Shown here one piece after another: positions 39,708 to 48,528 of a DNA stretch of 64,000 nt; position 1 is the first letter of the stretch, and each line of letters opens with the position of its first letter. This DNA is from Paraburkholderia sp. SOS3 (GTDB taxonomy: Bacteria; Pseudomonadota; Gammaproteobacteria; Burkholderiales; Burkholderiaceae). A program made the translations under genes and the position numbers. The notes under the pieces are model-generated. The model was not told the origin of the DNA. It was given only the letters and a program-made list of their open reading frames with translations, and did not search any database. Location of the stretch: the NCBI RefSeq assembly GCF_001922345.1, contig NZ_CP018812.1, positions 2,914,001 through 2,978,000 of the forward strand, in the 5' to 3' direction.

Positions 39708-39946
39708 GCCGTAACTGGCCAGACGCCGACGATCCGGCGATCGTGCTCCAGCGTAAACAGCGCGCTTGCTGCCACGGCTGCCACTTCTTGCGACAGGACC
39801 GGACACCTGGCTTTGAGAAGTTCACCTGCGCGAAAGGCATGCGCAAAGCGGCGCGTGACCTGTACGAGACCGAGCGCTGCTCGAAGTACAGCGAAAAAAA
39901 AAGCCGCCCATCAGGCGGCCAAACCATTGAAGCGTTCACATTCTAA
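39704..39946 (+). CDS. Small cysteine-rich phage protein
   Basis: 80 residues starting with TTG (overlap TTGA). CCHGCHFLRQD, FTCAKGMRK and RCSKYSEKK give four or five cysteines for a zinc site. It contains a run of nine A within the codons for EKKS, and a hairpin in its last third, so its C-terminus might vary by slippage. Confidence 0.6.
   Translation: MSRNWPDADDPAIVLQRKQRACCHGCHFLRQDRTPGFEKFTCAKGMRKAARDLYETERCSKYSEKKSRPSGGQTIEAFTF
39894..39919 (-). terminator. Possible minus-strand terminator inside a plus-strand gene
   Basis: GCCGCC and GGCGGC (39903-39919) pair around CATCA; on the minus strand the hairpin is followed by nine T. It could stop antisense transcripts coming from the leftward gene at 40699-40980. 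The A-run also belongs to the coding sequence above. Confidence 0.5.
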
Positions 39947-39963
39947 AGCGAGATCGAAAATCC

Positions 39964-40614
39964 ATGAACGCAATCTTTCGTGACACCCGCCAGGCGCTGC
40001 ACGTGTCGTTTCTGGTCCTGTCGACGGACCCGCGCGCGAAGAACATCTTCCGTACCGCGCTGATCCAGATCATGGAGATGCAGCCTAACCTGACTGCCCG
40101 GCAACAGGCATGGCTCGACCAACTCATCGGTGACGCATCCGACTCGACTGTCAACTTTGCGGGATTGAGCGGCGACGACGTGCGCGCGCAGTGCGCGGCC
40201 GTGGTAAGCGCGGTGCGCTCGAAGTTGCCGGATGTCGAACGCTGGGCGGTCCTCGCGCGGTTCGGGCAGATGGGCGACGCACGCATGCCTGACGGCGTGA
40301 AGCGGTTTTACTTCCTGCAAGAGCGATCCGAGGCGATCCAGAACCTCTCAGGCTGGCTGGCGCCCTCGTTCGACGGTGTTTCCATGATGGCACTCGACTG
40401 CATCCTCGCGCGGCTGTACGCGAACCATGCGAAGGTCGATATCAGCTTCCGGGATCTCGCGAAATCATTCGGCGCGAGTCACATGACTTACAAGCGCGCG
40501 TTCGACAAGATCAGCAAAAGGATGCGCGAGGTGGAAAACCGCGCGATTGACATCCTGATGCCCTACTTCGAACGCACTGGCCTGATTGAGCAGGAACCCG
40601 AAAAGGTCGCTTGA
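39964..40614 (+). CDS. Putative late-gene regulator (Q-like position)
   Basis: 216 residues. The N-terminal third is helical (DTRQALHVSFLVLSTDPRAK). A glutamine/serine-rich middle leads to WLAPSFDGVSMMALDCILAR and a helix-turn-helix DISFRDLAKSFGASHMTYKR. It is the last early gene and is followed by a strong terminator, which is where antiterminators such as lambda Q stand. No close family; the role is inferred from position and HTH. Confidence 0.6.
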   Translation: MNAIFRDTRQALHVSFLVLSTDPRAKNIFRTALIQIMEMQPNLTARQQAWLDQLIGDASDSTVNFAGLSGDDVRAQCAAVVSAVRSKLPDVERWAVLARFGQMGDARMPDGVKRFYFLQERSEAIQNLSGWLAPSFDGVSMMALDCILARLYANHAKVDISFRDLAKSFGASHMTYKRAFDKISKRMREVENRAIDILMPYFERTGLIEQEPEKVA

Positions 40615-40667
40615 CGCTGCTGTTACAGCGCAGTATGATTTTTGTCATTCTGCACGAGTTGCCACTA

Positions 40668-40699
40668 AGCCCCGCCCGGTTCGCCGCGCGGGGCTTTTT
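40668..40699 (+). terminator. Rho-independent terminator of the rightward early operon
   Basis: AGCCCCGC and GCGGGGCT form an eight-base stem around a 12-base loop, followed by five T. Its end touches the stop codon of the convergent gene at 40699-40980. Confidence 0.85.
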
Positions 40700-40980
40700 C
40701 ATACACGCTTGAGCCCGTTGAACCACGTGTCCGCCGTGAGGCTGGCGACGATCGACGCACGCCTGCCGACGATGGAACAGGCCGCATGCGCAAAGTCGAC
40801 GACGCGGCTCGTACCATACTGCGACTGTCCCCAATACGTGGCAGGTGGCAGTTCATATGTGACGCCTTTAGTGTCGGTGATCGTCCTCCAGAAGCCAAAA
40901 ACTGCCATTTGAACGTGCAGGGCTTCGTAATCGTCGTCGGCGGCGCCATGCAGCTCGACGCGAACCAAGAAGCTTTCCAT
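40699..40980 (-). CDS. Small convergent phage protein (moron candidate)
   Basis: 93 residues. FLVRVELHGAADDDYEALHV then GFWRTITDTKGVTYELPPAT has the pattern of small ferredoxin-fold proteins of unknown role (DUF2622-like). It is transcribed against the early operon, between the terminator and the tRNA, a classic place for lysogenic-conversion genes. The function is unknown; it could be an antitoxin or anti-defence protein. Confidence 0.65.
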   Translation of the reverse strand: MESFLVRVELHGAADDDYEALHVQMAVFGFWRTITDTKGVTYELPPATYWGQSQYGTSRVVDFAHAACSIVGRRASIVASLTADTWFNGLKRV

Positions 40981-41238
40981 TTAAGGTCCTTTTTATATCT
41001 GCGGTTGATGGCACCCGGACATTCCGGTACGCCTCGCGCCTAAGTACGGTTGCGCACGCAACTTTCAATTCTGTCGTAAACCCCAGGCATTCCTGTCATA
41101 TGTCGGTCACGCATGCATGAAGCATGTGGGCTGGCGCCCTCACCGAAACCGCAGACTGCCGTCGTGGACGGCCAAGCGCGCCCGTGCGGCGAACGGGTTG
41201 GCGGTTTGGCTGAGGGCTTCTTACGCGTCAGCACACCG

Positions 41239-41409
41239 ATGAATCCTGCTCAGGTGCTCGCCCTGATGGCGCTATGGCACCTCGCGTGGGCCGAATGGCT
41301 GACTGAGCTCGCGAACGCGATGCCCGAGTCAGAGGCGCTGTGTTTCTGGTGTTGCAGGCCGATGGGCAAGCGAAGAGTCTGCTGCGATTGGCGCACAGTC
41401 GGCGATTAA
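41239..41409 (+). CDS. Possible small cysteine-rich protein
   Basis: 57 codons: NPAQVLALMALWHLAWAEWL, a hydrophobic helix, then LCFWCCRPMGKRRVCCDW with five cysteines. No good ribosome site. Codon use in the second half looks coding. Low confidence. Confidence 0.4.
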   Translation: MNPAQVLALMALWHLAWAEWLTELANAMPESEALCFWCCRPMGKRRVCCDWRTVGD

Positions 41410-41423
41410 CCGATTTCCCCTGT

Positions 41424-41497
41424 AGCGGGGTGGTGTAACTGGCTGCATGCCGGGCTCATAACCCGGAGGTCTGGTTCGACTCCAGCGACCGCTACCA
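41424..41497 (+). tRNA. Phage tRNA, anticodon CAT (Met or Ile2)
   Basis: 74 nucleotides ending in CCA. The anticodon arm is a perfect CCGGG CTCATAA CCCGG; the T-arm has CTGG TTCGACT CCAG and the acceptor pairs AGCGG with CCGCT, with mismatches at the last two pairs. Degenerate but complete. It lies between early and late regions, where lambdoid phages often have tRNAs. CAT may be Met or, if modified to lysidine, Ile(AUA). Confidence 0.72.
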
Positions 41498-41531
41498 CTG
41501 TGTCTCCTCTCAGGCCATCAGGCCGAGATTC

Positions 41532-41557
41532 GCCCGGCCACGCGCCGGGCTCTTTTA
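41532..41557 (+). terminator. Terminator after the tRNA
   Basis: GCCCGGC (41532-41538) and GCCGGGC (41544-41550) with loop CACGC, followed by TCTTTTATT. It ends the tRNA transcript before the packaging genes. Confidence 0.78.
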
Positions 41558-41685
41558 TTCGAACGGGTAGGCCGTGAGAGCCCTCACATCCGCGGCAGTC
41601 GCCGACGTGACGTAAGCCCCTCCTTTGCCGGCGCAATGCCGGATTTAAAAAGGCGACGGGCGGCGACAACCTTGAAGGATCAACC

Positions 41686-41880
41686 ATGCAAAAGCGGATG
41701 CGCATCGTGAGCGACGGCACCGGTCTCGGCACGAAGGTGTATGACGCCGACGGCCACGAGATCAAAGGGTGCATCACGAAGATCGTTTGGGTCATAGACG
41801 GTGACCGCCGTGTTGGTCGCGCACGCATCACGTTCGATATGGTGGAAGTCGATCTGGTTGGCGAAGTCGGAAAGCAATAG
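41686..41880 (+). CDS. Small hypothetical phage protein before terminase
   Basis: 64 residues: RIVSDGTGLGTKVYDADGHE and CITKIVWVIDGDRRVGRARI form a small beta-barrel-like protein. Found at this place in Burkholderia phages (between tRNA and terminase); function unknown. ATG 41686 follows an AAGGA. Confidence 0.65.
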   Translation: MQKRMRIVSDGTGLGTKVYDADGHEIKGCITKIVWVIDGDRRVGRARITFDMVEVDLVGEVGKQ

Positions 41881-41999
41881 AGACGCTCTATGGAGTGTCG
41901 CTGAAAGTCTCCGAAAACGCGGGTTTATATCCGGCGATTGCAGTCGTCCGATAGGAAAAACCTAAATCGCGGAAACAAACCCCATGATTGAGGCCGCAC

Positions 42000-42542
42000 A
42001 TGGCGAAAACATGTGGGGCAAAGACAAGGTCTGGAACCCCTTGCAAACGCGCCCCGATGGAAGGGAAGAGGCGCTGCAAGTTGCACGGCGGCGCGAGCAC
42101 CGGGCCGAAGAAACCGAACACCGCGACCAACGCGCTGAAGCACGGCTTCTATAGCGACGCGCTACTTCCTGAAGAGCGGAAGCTGTACAAGCGCGTCGAG
42201 GTCGGCTCACTCGACGACGAGCTCAGGTTGGCGCGCGTGAAGCTGCATCGCTTCGTGAAGCTCTCCGGCTCGCTCGAACTGATGGACGTGGTCGACGGCG
42301 CGCTCGAGATCGTGCGCAAGACCGGCATGGCGTACAACCATGCCACGAAGGACATGGAGCCGTACGACAAGCGGGAGATCAAGGCGGCTGCGCCCGACTA
42401 TGCGGACCTGATCATCCGGCAGATCGACCTTATCCGGAAGCTCGAGCTTGCGCGCCACGATCTGATGGCCGACGAGGACGACGACGCGCCGGAGGCGATC
42501 CGCATCACGGTGCGCCGCGCGAGGAAACAGGATGGCGACTGA
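42000..42542 (+). CDS. Terminase small subunit (HGGxSTG type)
   Basis: 180 residues. The N-terminus has CGAKTRSGTPCKRAPMEGKR and the HGGASTGPKKPNTATNALKH block, characteristic of HGGxSTG small terminase proteins, followed by helices (LDDELRLARVKLHRFVKLSG). It recognises phage DNA and feeds the large subunit. Overlaps the large subunit gene by eleven bases. Confidence 0.85.
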   Translation: MAKTCGAKTRSGTPCKRAPMEGKRRCKLHGGASTGPKKPNTATNALKHGFYSDALLPEERKLYKRVEVGSLDDELRLARVKLHRFVKLSGSLELMDVVDGALEIVRKTGMAYNHATKDMEPYDKREIKAAAPDYADLIIRQIDLIRKLELARHDLMADEDDDAPEAIRITVRRARKQDGD

Positions 42543-43785
42543 GCTCGAGGTCGATCTCGACCTGACCGAGCCGCAGGAAGATTTCGTTTTCTCGGACTAC
42601 CAGTTCCCGGCGTTCGTGGGCGGCTTCGGTGCTGGCAAGTCCGATGCGCTCGTGACGCGCCTGCTGCTGAAAAAGTTGGCCTACCCGAAGTTCAATGTCG
42701 GCTATTTCGCGCCGACGTATGACCTGATCAGCCTCATCGCATGGCCGAAGTTCGAAGAGCGCCTGGATGCGATGAAGATCCGGCACAAGCTGAACAAGGC
42801 TGACAAGGAACTGAAGCTGCGCACGGGCGGCAGCGTCATCTTTCGCACGCTGGACAATCCGAACCGAATTGTCGGCTTTGAGATATCGGACGGTGGGATC
42901 GACGAGTTCGACATCCTCGATCCGAAGAAGGCTGCGAACGCGTGGCACAAGTGCATCGCGCGGTGCCGCAAGAAGAAACCCGGCGGCGAACGCAACACGC
43001 TTGCGATCGCGACCACACCGGAAGGATTTCGCTTCGTCTATGAGACGTGGCACAAGCAGAAAGACGCCGAGGCCAAGGGGTACAAGCTCTACCGCGCGCC
43101 GACATGGAGCAATCCGTTCCTGCCCGATGGGTACGTCGATCAGCTCCGCGCGATCTATCCGGCGAATCTGCTTGATGCGTACCTCGAAGGCCTCTTCGTC
43201 AACCTGACGAGCGGCGCGGTCTACCCGGAATTCGACCGGCGCCTGAACCATACGGATTCGGTCATCCAGCGCGGCGAGGCGCTGCACGTCGGGGTGGACT
43301 TCAACGTCTACAACTGCACGGCGATCATTTGCGTCGATCGCGCGAACTACCCGATGGTGCTCGACGAACTCACCGGTGTTCGCGATACACCGACACTCGC
43401 GCAAATGCTCGTTGAGCGATTTCCCGGGCATCACATCACGGCTTACCCCGATGCGTCGGGCCAGAGTCACAAGTCGGTGAATGCATCGTTGTCCGATCTG
43501 CAGATATTGAGGCAGCACGGCATTTCGGTGCGCGTGAATGGCCGCAATCCTGCGGTGAAGGACCGCGTCAACGCGCTGAACGCGCAGATCCTCAACGGCG
43601 ACGGATTGCGACGACTGCAGATCAATACGAACACGTGCCCGGTCATGACCGAGTGCCTCGAGCAGCAGGTGTTCGACAGGAACGGCGAGCCTGACAAAAC
43701 CGCTGGAAAGGACCACGCGCCGGATGCATTGGGCTATTTCATTGCCGAAATGTGGCCGCTGCACAAGCCCACCTGGGTGTTCTGA
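42532..43785 (+). CDS. Terminase large subunit
   Basis: 417 residues: packaging ATPase-nuclease. Walker A is GGFGAGKSDALVTRLL (about residue 32); GGIDEFDILDPKKAANAW is the Walker B region. The RNase H-like nuclease has HVGVDFNVYNCTAII, then TAYPDASGQSHKSVNASL and GKDHAPDALGYFIAEMW, giving the acidic triad. The gene starts at ATG 42532. Confidence 0.93.
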   Translation: MATELEVDLDLTEPQEDFVFSDYQFPAFVGGFGAGKSDALVTRLLLKKLAYPKFNVGYFAPTYDLISLIAWPKFEERLDAMKIRHKLNKADKELKLRTGGSVIFRTLDNPNRIVGFEISDGGIDEFDILDPKKAANAWHKCIARCRKKKPGGERNTLAIATTPEGFRFVYETWHKQKDAEAKGYKLYRAPTWSNPFLPDGYVDQLRAIYPANLLDAYLEGLFVNLTSGAVYPEFDRRLNHTDSVIQRGEALHVGVDFNVYNCTAIICVDRANYPMVLDELTGVRDTPTLAQMLVERFPGHHITAYPDASGQSHKSVNASLSDLQILRQHGISVRVNGRNPAVKDRVNALNAQILNGDGLRRLQINTNTCPVMTECLEQQVFDRNGEPDKTAGKDHAPDALGYFIAEMWPLHKPTWVF

Positions 43786-43794
43786 GAGAAACCT

Positions 43795-45123
43795 TTGAAG
43801 AAACCGACCCTCACACAGCGCGTCGCGGAATGGGCCGGAAACCGGGTTGCTCGCATGATCTGGGCGGGGCGCACGAAGCATCTGCCCGACCGCGTCACGA
43901 CCGCGTATTCGCGTCTGATGAACCTCGGCAGCATCCGGTATCAGAAAGACCGGCCGCTGATCAAGCCGACGCCCTCGAACCTGCGCATGTTCAGCCGCAC
44001 GCCGTACGCGCGCAAGGCGATCAACCGCGTCAAGGGTGCGATCGCAATGCTCGAGTGGGAGATTCGCCCCAAGCATGGCGTGACGGTAAGCAGCGAGATC
44101 AAGCGGCAGATCGAGATCGCGACCGAGTGCTTCCGACGACCGAACACCGACGACTCGTTCCGCACGCTCATCGAGCAGGTCGTCGAAGATTATCTGCTGT
44201 GCGGCGCCGGCGTAATCGAACAGGAGCTCGGCGGCGACAAGATCCGACCGCTGTGGCTGTGGCCGGTCGACGCGCTGAGCATCCAGATATTCGCGGGATG
44301 GAGCGGCGACAAGAACGAGGCGCGCTATATCCAGACGCACGGCTATGGCAATGTCGGCGGCGTGTCGGGCATTCCGCTGCGCAACGACCAGCTGATCTAT
44401 GTCCGCAAGGATCCGAACACCGAAAACCCGTTCGGCTATGGCTGCCTCGAGGTCGCGTTCAACTCGATCAACCGCCAGCTCGGCACCGGCGAGTACGCCG
44501 GCAACGTGGCAAGCAACGGGCAGCCGGAGAACCTGATCCAGTTCATCGGGATGGATCGCAACACGCTCGATTCATTCCGGGACTGGTGGCGCAACGATGT
44601 CGACGGCCAGGGGCAAACGCCGCTGCTCGGCGGCGATGAACTGAAGGTCCACAAGCTGCGCGGCGCGACCGACGATGCGCTCTATCTCAAGTATCAGGAA
44701 TTCCTGCTGCGGGAGATCGCAACCGCGTTCGAACTGAGCCCGCAGAACCTCGGCGTCGAAGCCGACGTCAATCGCAACACGGCAGAGGTTGCAGACGACC
44801 GCGATTGGGACGGGGCAATCATCCCCGCGGCGACGAACTTCGCGTCATACCTGACGCGCGAAGCGATCGAGGCAAAGCTTGGCTTCAGCCAGCTCGAGTT
44901 CGCATTCCTCGGGCTGGACCGTGACGACGAGCTCAATCTCGCGAAGGTCTTCGAGACCGAATACAAGAACAACGCGATCGTGCCTAACGAGTATCGCGCC
45001 GCTCGCGGCCGTGCGCCTCTAGATAACCCGTGGGGCGACATGACGTTCGCCGAGATGGAGATTGCGACGAAGGGTGCGCAAGGCGCCAAACAGATCTCGC
45101 CGCGCATCGTTGAGAAGGAATAG
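43795..45123 (+). CDS. Portal protein
   Basis: 442 residues from a TTG with GAGAGAAA upstream. YARKAINRVKGAIAMLEWEI, DDSFRTLIEQVVEDYLLCGA and the LLREIATAFELSPQNLGVEA block are typical of HK97/SPP1-type portals. It forms the vertex ring through which DNA passes. It follows the terminase gene by nine bases. Confidence 0.9.
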   Translation: MKKPTLTQRVAEWAGNRVARMIWAGRTKHLPDRVTTAYSRLMNLGSIRYQKDRPLIKPTPSNLRMFSRTPYARKAINRVKGAIAMLEWEIRPKHGVTVSSEIKRQIEIATECFRRPNTDDSFRTLIEQVVEDYLLCGAGVIEQELGGDKIRPLWLWPVDALSIQIFAGWSGDKNEARYIQTHGYGNVGGVSGIPLRNDQLIYVRKDPNTENPFGYGCLEVAFNSINRQLGTGEYAGNVASNGQPENLIQFIGMDRNTLDSFRDWWRNDVDGQGQTPLLGGDELKVHKLRGATDDALYLKYQEFLLREIATAFELSPQNLGVEADVNRNTAEVADDRDWDGAIIPAATNFASYLTREAIEAKLGFSQLEFAFLGLDRDDELNLAKVFETEYKNNAIVPNEYRAARGRAPLDNPWGDMTFAEMEIATKGAQGAKQISPRIVEKE

Positions 45124-45183
45124 GGCCGAACGCCCGATCACCGAAGTACAAATCACTGGGCGTTCGCCCGACAGGAGCTTTCC

Positions 45184-45489
45184 ATGGGTCAACCCGTTCA
45201 CACCGTCGAATCGCCGACGGGCTTCCAGCTCGCGCTGCAGGATCGCATTGTCATCGGCAATCTGCCGAACGTCGCCACGCCGGCGGCCTCGGGCGCTGGC
45301 GCCACCGTCGTCAAGACGTTCACCGGCCTGCGTCTGCCCGCGAACTACAGCGTGCAGGTGTCCGCCAGTCAGGCGTGCGATGCCAGCGTCAGCAGCAAGA
45401 GCGCAACTGGCTTCACGGTCACGCTCACGCCCCCGCAAACCAGCATCACGCTCGCGGCCGGCACGATCGACGTGACGGTCATCGCGTAA
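45184..45489 (+). CDS. Small virion-type protein (possible decoration protein)
   Basis: 101 residues. The beta-rich C-terminal part (LPANYSVQVSASQACDASVS, GFTVTLTPPQTSITLAAGTI) resembles a small beta-sandwich. It begins with ATG after AGGAG. Located between portal and protease, so it is probably structural; unproven. Confidence 0.65.
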   Translation: MGQPVHTVESPTGFQLALQDRIVIGNLPNVATPAASGAGATVVKTFTGLRLPANYSVQVSASQACDASVSSKSATGFTVTLTPPQTSITLAAGTIDVTVIA

Positions 45490-45521
45490 GCCCTCCTCCA
45501 TCACCGCTACAGGAGCCATAA

Positions 45522-45737
45522 ATGGCCGCTGTCACTCCCCTTGCAGCAATCGCGTGGAACGCCTCCGAAGTTGCCGCTTCGCAGACCCTTCCGTCCGTCG
45601 TCGACCTCGCCGGCATGCAGTCTGCGATGCTGAATGATCTCGAAGAGATCATCAAGAACGTGAACTACCTGATCAGCATTCTGCCGTCGGGCACCAACAA
45701 GACGACGCTGACCACGCTTGCGTCGACTCTCGCCTGA
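45522..45737 (+). CDS. Small head-region protein
   Basis: 71 residues: SEVAASQTLPSVVDLAGMQS and LNDLEEIIKNVNYLISILPS. Helical. AGGAG precedes ATG. Function unknown. Confidence 0.65.
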   Translation: MAAVTPLAAIAWNASEVAASQTLPSVVDLAGMQSAMLNDLEEIIKNVNYLISILPSGTNKTTLTTLASTLA

Positions 45738-45739
45738 TC

Positions 45740-45994
45740 ATGGCGGCCTCGACGAAAGAGCAGCGCGGCGAGAAGGAAAAGCGCGTTGCTGATGCTCCGC
45801 GCGAACCGGCCGTGAGCATCGCGCCGGGCGCGGTCGAACAGTTGACTGCCGCATCGCGCGATGCCCTGAGAGCGGGCGATCAGGCCGGACACGCCGCGCT
45901 GGAATCGGCGCTGTTTGCGCTCTACACCGCTCGCACGCGACTTGCTGCCATCGACCTTGATGGCGCGGTCGGCGCTGTGAAAGCACTGCTTTAA
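45740..45994 (+). CDS. Small head-region protein
   Basis: 84 residues, charged N-terminus (TKEQRGEKEKRVADAPREPA) and helical C-terminus (FALYTARTRLAAIDLDGAVG). Follows the previous stop by two bases and precedes the protease gene by nine. Function unknown. Confidence 0.62.
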   Translation: MAASTKEQRGEKEKRVADAPREPAVSIAPGAVEQLTAASRDALRAGDQAGHAALESALFALYTARTRLAAIDLDGAVGAVKALL

Positions 45995-46003
45995 GGACCT
46001 CGC

Positions 46004-47413
46004 ATGTTGTCGAATCTCGACAAAGCGGCCCGCGATGCGCTCCCGGCCGAGCACTTTGCCGTGCCTGGCAAGCGCAAATTGCCGATCAATGATGCGAACC
46101 ATACCCGCCTTGCGTGGGACATGGTCGAGCGCACGAAGGATCTCTCCGATGAGGAGCGGTCCGAGGCGCGCGCAAACATCCGGCGCCGCGCGAAGGAGTT
46201 GGGCATCGACACGACCGAATGGCACGTCACCGCGACCATCTCTTTCGAGGCGATGGCGCTCGACGTGCCCACGGTCAGCGGGCACCCGAACCGCATGCCG
46301 TTCTCAGGCGTGCTCACGCGCATCGATCAGCCCAGCGATGCGCCTCCGGAAGGATCGACCGGGAAACGGACGATCTTGCCGAAGGCTGTTGCGGAAGCCG
46401 CGTTGCCGAGCCTGCTCGGCATGGCGGTGGACTTCAAGCCCGGCTTCGAGGGTCACGATCGCAAGCGAAAGATTGGCCTCATCACCGGCGCGACCATCGT
46501 CGGCGATGCTGTTGAGATTGAAGGCTTTTTCTACGCAAGAGACTTTCCTGACGAGTGTCAGCAGATCAAGGCCGAAAAGGGAGCGCTCGGGTTCAGCTAC
46601 GAACTCGACGCCCGCATCCGGGACCTGGACGCCGATCCGTGGGTGATTGACTACTGCGTGTTCACTGGCGCGGCCGTGCTCTACAAGGAGCTGGCCGCCT
46701 ACCGGACCACATCACTGGCCGCCAAGGCCGCACAGGAATTCGATATGGACAAGAAGGAACTCGAGGAACTGCTCGCCGCGACGCTGAAGCCGATCTCGGA
46801 CGCGATCACGGCGCAGGGCAAGGAGCTGGCCGAACTGAAGGCCAAGGGCGCATCGCTCGGCGGCCCGATCATCGACCAGGTGAAGCCGCACGTCGAGGCG
46901 TGCATGGCTTGCGCCGATGCGATGGATGCCGCCGGCGTCGGTTCGCATCCGACCATGGGGCATGCCGCCGCGCTGCGCAAGATCGGCCGTCACATGGCCG
47001 TCGAGGCAGCGATGGGCAAGGTGCCGCACATCTTCAACGACCACAGCTATTTCGATGCGTCGCCGGAAGCGGCTGCCGCGAAGAAGGACGCTGACGAGAA
47101 GGCTCTTGAGGCCGCCGTCGAGAAGGCTGTCGCGCCGCTGAAGACCGAACTCGAGGCGGCGAACACGAAGGTCAAGGACCTCGAAGCCAAAGCGTTCAAC
47201 AATGCGCAGGCGCCGCAGCGCGCGACGTTGCCAGCCGACGTTCAGTCGTTGCTCGCCAAAGCGAAGATCGAGCCGGAACAGGTCAAGGACGGCGTGCTGT
47301 CGACCGATCAGGTCAACACGGTGCTCGACGCCGCTGGACTGCATGGCCAGAAAGCCATCGAGTTCAAGCTCAAGCTGCGTAGCCAGGGCCTGATGCCCGC
47401 CGGCCGCGCCTGA
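46004..47413 (+). CDS. Prohead protease/scaffold fusion-like protein
   Basis: 469 residues. The N-terminus has KLPINDANHTRLAWDMVERT (DUF6582-type); the next ~200 residues look like a prohead protease (VPTVSGHPNRMPFSGVLTRI, GFSYELDARIRDLDADPWVI). From about 250 there is a helical, charged region (ELEELLAATLKPISDAITAQ, VAPLKTELEAANTKVKDLEA) like a scaffold. It may be processed during capsid maturation. The following hairpin ends the mRNA. Confidence 0.78.
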   Translation: MLSNLDKAARDALPAEHFAVPGKRKLPINDANHTRLAWDMVERTKDLSDEERSEARANIRRRAKELGIDTTEWHVTATISFEAMALDVPTVSGHPNRMPFSGVLTRIDQPSDAPPEGSTGKRTILPKAVAEAALPSLLGMAVDFKPGFEGHDRKRKIGLITGATIVGDAVEIEGFFYARDFPDECQQIKAEKGALGFSYELDARIRDLDADPWVIDYCVFTGAAVLYKELAAYRTTSLAAKAAQEFDMDKKELEELLAATLKPISDAITAQGKELAELKAKGASLGGPIIDQVKPHVEACMACADAMDAAGVGSHPTMGHAAALRKIGRHMAVEAAMGKVPHIFNDHSYFDASPEAAAAKKDADEKALEAAVEKAVAPLKTELEAANTKVKDLEAKAFNNAQAPQRATLPADVQSLLAKAKIEPEQVKDGVLSTDQVNTVLDAAGLHGQKAIEFKLKLRSQGLMPAGRA

Positions 47414-47437
47414 CGCGTCCTCTCCGAATCACCCGCT

Positions 47438-47459
47438 AACCCGCTTCGGCGGGTTTTTT
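47438..47459 (+). terminator. Terminator between protease and capsid genes
   Basis: AACCCGC and GCGGGTT form a stem with loop TTCG, followed by six T. It may set the ratio of scaffold to capsid transcript. Confidence 0.82.
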
Positions 47460-47478
47460 CATTTCTGGAGCATAGAAC

Positions 47479-48465
47479 ATGGGTGTTGAAGCCAAACTGT
47501 TGAGCCTCGACGCGGCAGCCGACTTCCTCGGTACGGGCGCGATCGAAGTTCCCGAGTTCGATCGCGAGATCATGGACGTCGTTCGCCGCTCGTCCATTCC
47601 CCTGCAGCGCATCGAATCCCGCCCGGCGACGGGCCATCCGCACCGCTACTTCGAACAGACCGCAATCGCGCAGGCGGCGGCCGTCGACCCGCGCAACCTC
47701 GCGGCAACCGCGACGGGCCCGACGCGCGTCGAGCGGCCGGCGTTCATCAAGGCGATGACCGCACAGTCGAACCTGTCGCTGTTCGACAAGGACGTGACCG
47801 AGCAGCAAGGTCAGTTCGCATCGGTGGTGGCGAAGGACGTCGACGACGTCATCAGCGCGATCGAGATCCTGCGCGCGCAGATGTTCTGGGCCGGCACCGA
47901 CACGAGCATGTCGGCGCCGACCACGCTGCAGTGGATGGGCGGCCTCGCCCAGATCACGCAGCAGTCCAACTGCGCGCTGGGGGCCTCGATCATCGACGCG
48001 ATCAAGACGGAAGTCGCGACGATGGTGGCGAACCAGAACTTCGTGGTGCGGCCGACGGCGGTCTACATGAACCCGATCCTAGCCGACTACATCGATCAGG
48101 AAGCGAAGGCCTCGCGCATCACGCTGGACTCGATGGAAGTCGTGGCCGGCGTCACGGTCGCGGCGATCTCGACGCAGGTCGGCAAGCTGCCGATCATCGG
48201 CGACCCGTTCATGCCGACGGACACGACCGGCAAGTACGGCTTCTCCACCCCGGCGAGCGGCAAGAACTATTACGCCGCGATCCTGATGGAGTCGGAAGTC
48301 GAGAATCCGGTGATCTCGGGCAAGGAATACAACCCGAACCCGCGTCTCTTCCAGCTCGGCCTCGTCGGCAACCTCGCTGGCCAGTTCGTCGGCGTGAAGT
48401 TCGACACGATCATCTTCAAGGGCGCGTCGTATGCCCATGCGGTGGTCTGCGTGAACCGTCCGTAA
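47479..48465 (+). CDS. Major capsid protein (HK97-like)
   Basis: 328 residues. The sequence RYFEQTAIAQAAAVDPRNLA, RVERPAFIKAMTAQSNLSLF and the LGASIIDAIKTEVATMVANQ helix followed by FVVRPTAVYMNPILADYI are the usual E-loop/P-domain pattern of this phage-capsid family. Position right after the protease supports it. It has its own ribosome site (TGGAG). Confidence 0.88.
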   Translation: MGVEAKLLSLDAAADFLGTGAIEVPEFDREIMDVVRRSSIPLQRIESRPATGHPHRYFEQTAIAQAAAVDPRNLAATATGPTRVERPAFIKAMTAQSNLSLFDKDVTEQQGQFASVVAKDVDDVISAIEILRAQMFWAGTDTSMSAPTTLQWMGGLAQITQQSNCALGASIIDAIKTEVATMVANQNFVVRPTAVYMNPILADYIDQEAKASRITLDSMEVVAGVTVAAISTQVGKLPIIGDPFMPTDTTGKYGFSTPASGKNYYAAILMESEVENPVISGKEYNPNPRLFQLGLVGNLAGQFVGVKFDTIIFKGASYAHAVVCVNRP

Positions 48466-48528
48466 TACGGGCGGATTCGTGTTGGAAATGGGCGCTTTCG
48501 GGCGCCCATCTGCATTTTGAGGACGTCA

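Noticed and set aside
41040..41234. 64-codon minus-strand frame near the phage tRNA
   Set aside because: No ribosome site and no recognisable protein character; the opposite-strand gene is at least as likely.
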